Below, in pieces: positions 39,110 to 48,783 of a DNA stretch of 64,000 bases. The stretch is from Cerioporus squamosus (taxonomy: Eukaryota; Basidiomycota; Agaricomycetes; Polyporales; Polyporaceae). A program made the position numbers and the translations under genes. The notes beneath the pieces were generated by a model. It was given only the letters and a program-made list of their open reading frames with translations, was not told where the DNA came from and searched no databases. The DNA lies in NCBI GenBank assembly GCA_022592435.1, contig JABYQS010000038.1, positions 1-64,000 on the forward strand. Reading direction: 5' to 3'. How positions within the stretch are numbered: the first letter of the stretch is position 1; each line of letters starts with the position of its first letter.

Positions 39110-39788
39110 CGGGGAACTCGCGGTCGAGCGAGCCCATCCAGGCTCGACCTCCACCACCTCCGTGCCTATCCCTGAGGTTCACGGCGAGGTTAGTGTCTCG
39201 GGAAAATACACCACCTGATCCTTCGCACTACGACCCACTCCTGCCCCTCGCGATCGTCCCAGCTCTTCTCGGACAGGACGCGGGGACGGACCGGGAGAAT
39301 GTCGCGGGATACGTGCACGTCCTGTTCGATTGGCACGTTCAGCAATAGTGACTGAATGCGACCGTCGTCCAGTCTGGACGAAGCACCCGGTGCGCACTGC
39401 CCTTGCCACAGAAGCGTCGATGTACATGCGCGCGGCGTACAGCCTGTGTCCGAGCAGCTGCCCTTTGTTTGCGCGCATGCTCCGGGCTAGGCGTCTTACA
39501 CGACAATGCCCGATCTGCAGCGTCAACTTGTACCAACGAGCGTTGGCGTCCATGCGGTGATTCCGCTCCGTTCGGGCACGGTCAAGCAGTCGAGCCAATC
39601 ATGCTCATAGGATAAGCTCAGATGAACTAACGCGCCCGGCGACATGGAAGGGAACAGGCAGAGCTGCTGATGCATGGACAGTTAGACACACCTCGTGCAT
39701 GCGGAAACCGTGTATGACAGGCACAGCAGGCCCCAGTGTCAATGTCGCCGCGCCCCATGGTGTCCGTTCGCACTATCCTCCTCCCACC
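39110..39788 (+). promoter_or_regulatory. 5' flank of F-box/WD40 copy 4
   Basis: Homologous to the flanks of copies 2 and 3, with more substitutions and small indels in its first 300 bp. The last 200 bp before the start at 39789 are nearly unchanged, including CCACC before ATG. Confidence 0.4.
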
Positions 39789-41959
39789 ATGTCGACCCTC
39801 ACAGAGCTGCCGAACGTCCCGCTCGAAGTTGAGGAGAACATCATTGACCAGCTCAGTAGGGACGTTGAGTCGCTCCGCAGCTGCGCCTTGACCTGTCACG
39901 GATGGTTTCCCCGCGCTCGCTATCATCTCGTCGCATCCATACGTGTACGGTCGAGAGAAGACCTCTACTCCATCTGCGACTACTTCAGCTTCAACCCTCG
40001 TATGGCTACTCTGGTTCGAAACCTCTCCGTCTCGCCCAAGGAAGATGAGGAGGCCCTTTCGCTCCTGGAGACTATCCCGGTCGCCTTGCTATCGCGGCTT
40101 CCGAAGTTGCGAAGCTATGGTATTCTGGGTGCATACGCGCTCACGGTCCGGGCCATCTCCTTCCATGCCACCACACTCATCCATATCAAAACATGCCTCC
40201 ACGTCGAGGAGCTAATACTACAATTGCTGAGTTTCCGCACGACTGCAGAGCTCGCGCGGCTCTTGATCGCCTTGCCGCGACTGCGACGTCTCGACTGCTC
40301 GCGGCTGCGCTTCGAGGACGAATACAACGGCGAAAACACCGGCGGAGCTGTTACTGGCATAACACGTTTCCGCGACAAGTGCAAATGTTTGTCTGATGTG
40401 ACGGTGCGTCGCGGCTCTGATGTCTGGCAGGCAGGTGTGGTTTACGACTGACCGTTTCGATTAGATAGAATGGTCAGACGTCCGTGCCCGCCACCTCATC
40501 ACCCAGATGTCTACTTCGGCATTGCAGTTCCTGCGGTACGGCTTGGACGGCGCCATGCGTTCTCCAGGTATGCCTTCACAGATGCTATCGCGAGGTTTGG
40601 GCCATCGCTGACCGTTGGTGGGCTTACATAGACGGGGGTCTCGCTTAGTGTTGTTGGCAAAACCTCGCCAGCGTGCCACTTGGCACGTGCCAGCCCTGGC
40701 AAATGGCGAGGCAAATGCCTTGGGCTGGAGGGACCTGGCGAGAGGTGGCGAGCTATCGGGCGCCTATGGACTTGCAGGGCTCAAGAGCGAACTTTTCGGG
40801 AGCATCGAGGACTCCAATAGCGAGTTTTCGAGCTTGTTCTCCCTGATGGGGTGCACCGGCGGAGGAGATTGCGGCCCAAGGCTGTTGAAGGCACATACGA
40901 TGCACGCGCTTTAGGCGCTTATGCGCGCCTCCTCGGAGTCCTCCCGCCGCTGACGGTGCTGAACACCCCCATGTGAACGAAGGGGCCTCAGGATGGACGC
41001 GGATAGTCGGCTAGAAAGGTTGACATATCTTGGAACCTCGTAAATCGCTCGTACGTGAGGCCAGGGCGAATCGCCACCCTCGCCACATTTGCCAGCGACT
41101 CGCCAGGCCAAAAACCGGCAGGTCATTTGCCACTCGCCGGCAAATGACTCGGCAACCATTTGCCCCCAACACTAGTCTCGCTCTTGACTTGTCCGAGTTC
41201 AAGCGCCTGCGATCCCTAGAGGTTGACATCAACCAATACCAGTCTTCCCTGACCGTGGAGGTATTCAGCAGGATCATTCACACACTCAACTCGTCACCAC
41301 CAAGCACACTCCATGACTTGACGATGACCTTCACGTGTAGTCTGACTCAGGGAGTCGAACGTCTCGCGGAGGTATGGAAGGACCCCAGCGCAGTGCAGAA
41401 GTGTCAGCTACTGGAGGATACTCTCATTGGGCTTGGGAAACCGCGCGTAGTCGTCAAGATACCACAGGCCAAGCAAAACAGACTCGCAATCTGGTCCGAG
41501 TGGATATGCAGCTGCTTTCCGCGTCTCCATGAGCGCAAGTTATTGCGAGTACAGTGCTCATCTGGTGTGTATGATTATCTGAACCGTTCCCTTCTATGGC
41601 TTACCTGTTCACCAGAGTCTGACGATGGACAGGGACACCTCGGTCATGACGTGCATGTTATAGCCGCGGCCGCCTCACCAGACGGCCGATACATCGCGAC
41701 CAGCGCAGTGGATGACACCATCATCATATGGAGCGGGATGCCGTTCTCACAGACGGTTCTCGTCGAGATACAGTGCCCAGAACTCAAAATCAACCCTCTC
41801 GCCGGCGAGTACAGACACATCAGAGCTCTCCCCTTCTCAGATACCGGCGAGTTCTTGGCCGCCGCGAACAATTCCGATCTTCTCATCTATCGCGTCGCTG
41901 ACGGCTCCCTGGTCACCTCCATTCAAGTTGGCGTCCCGCACTTGTCTTCGCGCGGTTAG
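39789..41959 (+). pseudogene. F-box/WD40 gene, copy 4, broken by a MITE and truncated by a hairpin array
   Basis: Exon 1 (39789-40434) and exon 2 (40478-40567) are intact and close to copy 3, with the F-box at residues 5-50. Exon 3 starts at 40632 but is interrupted after 14 bases by a 529-bp hAT-like element (40646-41174). Coding sequence resumes at 41183 and carries a small in-frame insertion near 41337. The WD40 exon follows the usual intron (starting near 41568) but homology ends at about 41932 in the second WD repeat, where an 81-bp repeat array begins; a stop follows at 41957-41959. Most of the propeller is gone. It cannot encode a normal protein unless the MITE is spliced out, and even then it is truncated. 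Confidence 0.85.
40646..41174. mobile_element. hAT-superfamily MITE (non-autonomous), 529 bp
   Basis: The ends are inverted repeats: TAGTGTTGTTGGCAAA on the left, and the reverse complement of the right end reads TAGTGTTGGGGGCAAA (14 of 16 match). It is flanked by an exact 8-bp target-site duplication, GTCTCGCT, at 40638-40645 and 41175-41182, while copies 2 and 3 have a single intact site. An 8-bp duplication and TAGNG ends are hallmarks of hAT elements. Subterminal GGCAAATG / CATTTGCC words are repeated on both sides, as in many hAT elements, and could be transposase binding sites. It has no coding capacity and must have been moved in trans. Confidence 0.92.
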
Positions 41960-43275
41960 ATCGCAGGTGGGCGGCGGGGACAGCAGGAGCAACGGGACGC
42001 GTCGTTGGACGCGTCCCGTTGCTCGTCTTCACGCTCTTGCGGCGCAGGAGGGCGGCGGGGAGGAGGAGAGCAACGGGACGCGCCATTGGACGCGTCTCAG
42101 GGCTCGTCTTCACGCTCTTGCAGCGAGGGCGGGCGGCGGGGATGGCGGGAGAGCCGGGACACGTCTTCGGACACGTTCCGTTGCTCGTCTTCACGCTCTT
42201 GCAGCGCAGGCGGGTCACGGGGAGCAGGAGAGGGGCAAGACACGGCCGAAGACGCGTCCCGCCCCTTGTCTTCACGATCTTGATGACCAGGACGGCCGGG
42301 GGGACCAGGAGGGCGGCGAGACGCGTCGTTGGACGCGTCTCGCTGCTTGTCTTCGCGCTCTTGCAGCGCAGGCGGGCGGCGGAGACAGCAGGAGCAACGG
42401 GACGCGTCGTTGGACGCGTCCCACTGCTCGTCTTCACGCTTTTGGAGTGCAGGAGGCCGGCGGGCACAGGAGGAGCAACGGGACGCGTCGTTGCACGCGT
42501 CCCGCTGCTCTTTTTCGCGCTCTTGCAGCGCAGGAGGGCGGCGGGGAGGAGGAGGGGCGCGAGACGCGTCTTTGGACGCGTCTCGTGCTCGTCTTTGCGC
42601 TTTTGGAGCGCAGGCGGGCGGCAGGCACAGGAGCAGCAACGGAACGCGTCGTTGCACGCGTCCCGCTGCTGTTCTCCGCGCTCTTGCAGCGCAGGAGGGC
42701 GGCGGAGAGGAGGAGGGGCACCAGACGCGTCATTGGACGCGTCTGGTGCTGGTCTTCGCGCTTTTGGAGCGCAGGGGGGCGGGGAGGAGGGCCGCGAGAC
42801 GCGTCGTTGAACGCGTCCCGTCGCTGCTCCTCGCGCTCTTGCAGCGCCGGATCACCACGGGGAAATGGAGGAGTCTTGCAGCGCAGAAGGGCGGGGCGGG
42901 GTGCCGGGCAATGTCGGGACGCGTCATTGAACGCGTGCCGCGGTTCTTCCTTGCGCTCTTGCACCAGACGAAGGCGGCGGAGAGGAGGAGAGCAACGGGA
43001 CGCGTCCAACGACGCGTCCCGCTGCTTGTCTTCACGCTCTTGCAGCGCAGGGTGAGGGCGTGGTCATCGAGGGCCATGAGACGCCTTGCTTCGCGCCCTG
43101 GCGATGCAGAACTACGTCCGCGAGGTGGAGTGCGGCGAGACGCGTCGTTCGACGCGTCTCGTCGTTCTTCGTCGCAATCGTGCAGTACAGGAGGCCTGTG
43201 AGGGTGTGGAGAGCTGCGAGACGCGTCATCGGACGCGTTTCAAGCCTGTCTTCACGCTGTTGCAGTGTAGAGGAG
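41933..43275. repeat. Tandem array of 81-bp monomers, each with an ACGCGT hairpin
   Basis: About 16 monomers. The left ACGCGT-type cores fall at 41997, 42078, 42159, 42321, 42402, 42483, 42564, 42644, 42725, 42799, 42919, 43000, 43140 and 43221, a mostly exact 81-bp step. Each monomer joins a GC-rich linker (CTTGCAGCGCAGG.GGGCGG) to an inverted repeat with a 4-nt loop. The first hairpin (41987-42024) has a perfect 17-bp stem; 42316-42343 and 42718-42749 have perfect 12- and 14-bp stems with different but still paired flanking bases. I count about 26 ACGCGT sites. Because 81 is a multiple of three and the monomer has few stops, long open frames appear in most of the six frames; I do not read them as genes. 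Confidence 0.9.
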
Positions 43276-44661
43276 GCGGGGACTTCGGCCCCGGCCTTCG
43301 TAACCTTGTGCTGCTCTTACAATCAGCGTGAATGCCACCGAGTGCTCAAGAGGTACTTCACATTTCCCCACAGTACCACGCATGGCATTGCCCGTGAAGG
43401 CTCACGGCCTCCACGAACAACCGGCACACAAGCATGCGTGGGTAGACATCGCAGGCAGAACACTGCGTGATGGTGGCGGGATCACTATTAAATTATTGTC
43501 AGGAGTTCGCAACTGTAAGATCGCGGGGTACTCACCGAGCTGCTCATCTCCCTGGCCCATGTTCCCGTTGAGTCGTCTGCGGGCATGGAATGTGTTCGCG
43601 CGGTCTTGTTGCAGTCGTCTCTTCGTCGTCTCTCAGTTCGAGTGCTATCAATTCAGCAGCAAGCACACACCTCTTCTCGACTCTGATTACACTAGCAAGC
43701 AAGATAGCTATCCCAGTGACCTTCTGCTGGTAGTTCGTCATAGCTTCAATAGACGGAGTCGCGTTTGTGGTGTCGAGGTTGTGGGCGAAGGCATAGATGC
43801 AGAGAGTAAGAGCAAACTTGAGAGGCAAGAAGGCAGCAGGCTCGCCCTGAGTAGTGAGCCGCCCAATATCCTCAATCTAATCAAATCTGACAAAGGCGGA
43901 AACTTTATCTTAAAGTGGCTGTGCACTAACCTTGAGTCAAACTCGCGTGGGATGGCTGTGCTTGGTGCCTCAGGCACAATGACGCGTGCGGTGGCTGTGT
44001 CTCAGGTACCGCGTCGGCGCTTCTCGCGCCGACGTCTCGCTCCCAGCTCTACGGTCGTCCTGATCACTGTTCCAAACGTCAACATGGGATCAATGCAACA
44101 ACAACACACCTACTCCCTGAGACTGTAAGCTGTCCGCCGCCCTCCAAAGTTGATCCGTCCTGCACACCCGCGCTTGGCCTCGAATACCCCATGCGTCCTT
44201 GATGTTCATCGCGGTCGCGCTGCGATACACTGTGCCACCCAAACGTCAGCAAATCCTCCACGAATTAATCGAAATGATACGCATTGTCGATGCTACATAG
44301 ATAATGTAGCAGACGAATTAGTATTCAACATATCAGTAAACATATTAAGGACAATATACTGAGAAGCAAACGAACAAACATTGGCAAAGGAAATGGCAGG
44401 CGTTCGCCTCTTTCATACAAGGGAGGCGATAAACGAGAACTAAACTGACGGTAATAGAATATGCGCGAATTGTGGACGAGGAACAGAGAAGAGAGAGGCA
44501 CAGAGGTGGTGAGACGCTGTTGAGAGCGTTCGCGCAGGGCGTGGATCGTGTATATGTGCCCAACCGAGAAGAGAGACGATGAGGAGAGAGAGTACGGTGG
44601 AGGGTATCATCGTGAGCGCGACAGAGACGACGGCGCTCACACATGCGTGTCGGCAGCTTGT
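43276..44661. other. Intergenic, lower GC, no supported gene
   Basis: Between the hairpin array and the minus-strand gene cluster. A 266-codon plus-strand frame (43328-44128) and shorter minus frames exist without any domain. GC falls near 44230-44480. There is an 8-bp hairpin GTCGGCGC/GCGCCGAC near 44010-44030. This may be the downstream region of the cluster's last gene. Confidence 0.5.
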
Positions 44662-47239
44662 CTACTCAGCACGCGCCTTCCCCTTGACGGAGGCCGCGAC
44701 GTGTTGGGTGTGATCGACGGTGAGGCAGGTGCCTTGGGCAAGCATGGCCTGCTCCGCGAACCCGACCAACTTGCCCGCGAATGGAAGGCGAATGAGAAGG
44801 CTATGATTCTCAAACATGGAGACGATGAAGGTGTCGTGGATGTCACGGAGGTCCCATCGCGCTGTCTCTCGGTTGTAGACCTCGACTCGAGTAAGGTTGT
44901 TGCTGTCGAAGACGTGCCGCGTCACCCATTTCTCCGCGAGGCGGAATGGGCCACTGGCGGAGTCGAACTCAATCGACTTGACGCAGGGCGGGAGGTCGTG
45001 CTAAGGCCAGATAGAGTTCAGTTCAATGTTGCAGTCCAGAGCCGAAGGCGATTACTCACTCGGTACCAGATGGTCACTCGAAGCTCCCAGCGAGCTCGGA
45101 TATTCAAGGAGCCAGCCGTCCCAGCTGGAGCACGAGGAAGGCGCTCCGTCTCGTTGGTGTAGATGTCGGCGAAGGGTGTGCTGTTGGAGATGAGGACATC
45201 AGCCTCCCAGGATTCGGAGCTCGCTGCACGACTGAAGAGAGAGCTCGCGTCGTCCGCGTCTTCAGCATCCGAGCCATCTTCCCTTTTGGCCACGTCATCG
45301 GGTGTGAACTTGATGTCGTCTTCGTCGCCCACCTTCTCCTTTTTGATCGCATCGACGCCCTGCCCGCGCTGCACGAGCTCGTCCTTCATCTTGACGACAG
45401 TCTCTTGCAGAACGTTGCTAGGCACGTTCTGGATCAACTTCAAAAAGAGAGCGTTGGCTACGGCATCGGCGCAGGCTGGATCATCGCTGGAGGGCACGAC
45501 GAGCTGCGAGGCGGACTTCGAGTTGGTGTTGTGCGACACGATGGCCCGAAACTTGTCGGCGATCGAGAGGGCAGAGACGGGCGTGGAGACGGGCTGGGGG
45601 CGCTCGATGATCGTCTTCGGAGGATAAGGGATGACTACGTATGGCGGAGGAGACTCTGCCTTGCCAGGGATGATGTTCTCCTTGTTGCTGGAGCTGGACT
45701 CAACCCCGTCCTCGGAGTAGATGACGGAGATCACGCTCGGCGCGCGCCCACGGACCCTCTTCGCAGGCGGAGCTTCGTCGTCCTCGTCCTCGCTGATCTC
45801 GATGACCTCCTGCTGGTCAACGCGAAGTGAAACAGCAGCTGGCGCTGCCTTGGGAACCGGCTGGACAGCGGGTGAGACGGTGGGCGGAGGCAAGTAGAAG
45901 GGGTCATCGGAAAGTGGCTGGATGGGTTGGGGGAAGACCGGCAACTCGATCATAGTGGAGTTCGAGGTGACACCGAGCTCACGACGTGGTTGAGAAGGTG
46001 GCGGGGTGGAGGGCGAATGCAGGACGAGCGGTTTCAACGGCAGGATGATTTGGGGATTTGCCGGCACCCCGAATGCAGGCTCCGGTGTAACGCTCATGTT
46101 CATCTGCGTGTGGGCATGGTGAGTAGCCAGCTCTAATCAAGAACGCCGTACATTGCTCACCGGGAATGGAGCTGGCTGCTTGACCTTTGTTGGAGTATAG
46201 CCAAGGCCCATGGCCCTTCTCGTTGGCTTGCGCTTGCGCTTCTTCACGCTTGGACCAGCATCCGCCTGGTCTTGCATCTGGTTCATCATATGCTTGACAT
46301 AACGAGCAAGATCAGCATAACGACAAGAAACAAGCATCGTCGTGACTCACCTGCGTGAGGTCTGAGTGTCTGTCCGGGCTATTGTTGCTTCCTCCGTGTT
46401 CGTGGATGATGGGCGACTGTGGACTCAATGAGTACTATGACGAAAAGAAGACGACCATGAATCACGTACCACCTCTAAGCTTGGTCGCGACGCTGCCTTC
46501 GCTGCTTTCTTGTTGCGCTTTTTTGCGCCCTGTCACCTTTGTCAGCAGACGTTCGAAAGTCCAGCACCTCGACGCACCTCCGCGTCATATGCGGCTTGCT
46601 GAAAACGTGCGAGGGTGGCGTCGCATGCAATGTCCAGAGGGGTCTGCTTGCACAATGTTGGTGTGGTGGCTGGCGACGTACCCTACAGGAGAAGGCGGTC
46701 AGACACCTCGAACGCGTGACAAGGACCCTCACTTACCCCAACAGGCGACCAGTCGTACTTCACTGGCGAGGGGTCCGTCGACGAAGACACCAGTTGAGAG
46801 TCAGCCGGAGACTGCAAGCGATGGTCAGAAGGTAATGCACAGGGCGATCATGGGGGAGGCTCACAGCAAGGCCGGCGAGTTCCATTCGCAACCGTTCAAT
46901 GTTCATCGTGAACTCCCGAGAGGGCAGTTTCTGCGGCGGGAAGTAGGCGAACTTGCAATATTTGCACTATCGCAGCTGTCAGTACAGTAAGTGTACGTAT
47001 AAGGCCAATGGACGCACCCTGCGATGCCACTTGCCTGCAGCACCGACGTAGAACACGACTTGATCGAAGAACCCGCCCTTTTTCCTGCAACACGGGCACC
47101 TCACGCAGTCGAGCGTGAACCGGTTCGAGTCGTGCGGACGACGGGTGAGTGCGTCCTCCTTACACGCGAGGCAAAGGGCGAGAGGATAAACAGAACAATT
47201 GGGGCGGTTGGCGTGTAGCGGTGCAGCGGGTCGCACCAT
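44662..47239 (-). CDS. Cysteine-cluster protein with acidic/basic middle, 714 aa, nine exons
   Basis: Unknown protein. Exons (minus): 47239-47018, 46966-46865, 46811-46737, 46682-46578, 46529-46470, 46416-46351, 46292-46161, 46103-45060 and 45000-44662; all junctions are GT-AG and all eight introns are phase 0, summing to 715 codons. The N-terminus has paired cysteines (CLAC, then CVRCPCC, then CKYCKF across the first intron), probably zinc-binding. Next come basic runs (GAKKRNKKAAK, VKKRKRKPTRR) that look like nuclear signals, a Pro/Ser-rich and acidic middle (EISEDEDDEAPP), and a conserved-looking C-terminal region (CVKSIEFDS...GPFRLAEKW). A nuclear or DNA-related role is inferred. The start is uncertain; an upstream exon may exist. 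It is the last of four tandem minus genes. Confidence 0.7.
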
Positions 47240-47811
47240 GTGGGGATGGGGAGGGGACGAGCCAGGAGCCTAACTCTCCCAGTCGAATGTCGAGGTCCTA
47301 TATAGTCCCACACCGCGCTCGCGAGGGTAACATCAGACGGCTGACTGCCTTGGTGCATGCGCCCGCCGTCCTTCGGAGTTTGGTATCTACACGGCGTGTT
47401 CCCGAATAGTGGCCCCGTTGCCTGAATATCAAACTCCTCGGCTGGTCTCCAGGATGAACCCTCTCGGCAGGTCTTCAAGATCGCGATGAAGGGTCGTTTT
47501 TAAGCAAGGGCAGCTACGTCGGCTGGTAGTTAGATGCGAATCTGAAACACTGAGACGGTCTCTGGTCAATATTTTCACCCTCGAACGCATCAGACCTATC
47601 TACGAACGATCTCGTTGCGAATCGCTACAGAGGTCTCTATCTAGCCGGGTTTCCCTCTACAACCTAGTTCGAGCATGCTTCCGTGCTGGCTTCGCCACCG
47701 CTGCCGATGGCAGCTCCACATCCTCCGCCACACGAGACTTCAACTTTTTGGCTGCGGAAAAGTCCCTGTTCGCATCCGTTAGCGTGCGAGACCAAAGGAA
47801 AGGTGTTCAAC
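47240..47811. other. Intergenic gap between two minus-strand genes
   Basis: 570 bp upstream of the cysteine-cluster gene. No conserved frame is evident; a missed first exon or the promoter of that gene is expected here. Confidence 0.4.
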
Positions 47812-48666
47812 CTACGGGCTCTCCCCATGCTTGCGTGCGGTCTCTCGACGTTTCCTCTTACCAAGAACTATTAACCCCTCCGCTTCGGTCGATGCCAGAG
47901 CGGGCACGTTCTCCGTCTCATGTTGAGACTGATGCGGAGGCGGCGCCACAGCAGGACTCTGCTCCTGTGCGTCTTCCGCGATACGCTTCGTTGCGGCCTT
48001 CTTCCTGATCGAACAACTCAGGTCAGGGTGGCAGACTGATGAAGACTGCAACTTACTTCGCCAGCGCCGCCTTCGGGAGGGATGACCGCCCTCGCTTCGT
48101 GGCGCGCGCACGCTTGGTCTTCGACGGTTGAACCGGCATCGTCGTCAGTATACGAGCAGGCGGATCACCGAATATGATAGGCGGGCGGGTGAACGAGGTC
48201 AAGTCCACTTCTGTGGTCACAGTGGCGGCTGGAGGGGCGAGTATGTCGTTGGCCTGGTCGTTCTGTTCCTCGACCGAAAGTGCGTCGCTGACGGCGGCTG
48301 GGGCTTCTAACGACCTAGCTTGGGATGACTCATTCGCTACCGGTGAACGCGTACTCTCTGAACGATCAACAACGTCAAGAGTAGTGATACCGCCCAAAGG
48401 CGGAGGTGATTGCGGTGTGTGCACCATCCGTCGAGGAGACCCGCAGGGGTGCGTGCCATAACGTCGCACCAAGGCTCAAATGCGTTCGAGACGCTGCGGA
48501 ATGGCGAGCGAACGGCTTGAGGCTCAGCAGCAGGAAGGGCAGCTCCAGAAGCCGAGTTGGAGAGTTCTCCACCGAAGGTCGCTCCGAACAGTGCGGACGC
48601 AAGACCAAGCGAGGAGCTCGCCCTTTCGAGAGTCTGGCGTCGGACCGGCGTTGTCGGAAGTCTCAT
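47812..48666 (-). CDS. Short basic Ser/Pro-rich protein, unknown; possible frame break
   Basis: The minus strand from an ATG at 48666 gives MRLPTTPVRRQTLERAS and a Ser/Ala-rich stretch to about 48480. The likely frame then shifts by one base between 48480 and 48400 into a Pro-rich segment (PPPLGGITTLDVVDRS) that continues to 48057. A 52-nt GT-AG intron (48056-48005) joins a Lys-rich tail (KKAATKRIAEDAQEQ) ending at 47812. The frame change may be an unrecognised intron or a mutation. Low-complexity, basic composition suggests a disordered nuclear protein. No family is recognised. It lies 118 bp downstream of the 425-aa gene, on the same strand. Confidence 0.5.
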
Positions 48667-48783
48667 GTTGAGGTCCGGATCCGCTACGCCCGCCTCAGCG
48701 AGTACAACGGAGTGGCAAAAGACATGGATACGCACACATCAGCAGGACCGGATCAATGGGGATATCTTGAAGGCTGGCAGCTA

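Larger units (their letters stand above)
31441..39788. repeat. Spacer of tandem unit 3, diverged
   Basis: An 8.3-kb block up to copy 4. It shares words and modules with spacers 1 and 2 but is much more rearranged. There are intron-like modules at 32453, 38751 and 39006; a segment near 33320-33480 related to 7170-7330 and 20700-20890; a near copy of 8.0-9.2 kb material at about 36900-38230; and the 5' flank of copy 4 at 39110-39788. A stretch at 34160-34200 repeats the GATGCGAGCCACGTGGAGG word found at 3808 and 16242. I see no conserved open frame apart from the weak candidate at 34283-34680. Confidence 0.65.

Noticed and set aside
1..43000. RIP-like mutation as the cause of copy decay
   Set aside because: The damage in copy 1 is mainly small indels and in copy 4 large insertions. 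I saw no obvious C-to-T bias between copies, and near-identical spacers persist.
41712..43055. A 447-codon plus-strand open frame, and several others of 180-290 codons on both strands
   Set aside because: The 81-bp period is a multiple of three and the monomer lacks stops, so open frames follow automatically in most frames. No domain is visible and the structure fits a DNA-level hairpin array better.
43328..44128. A 266-codon open frame after the hairpin array
   Set aside because: No recognisable domain, no intron signals and no second copy for comparison. Chance cannot be excluded.
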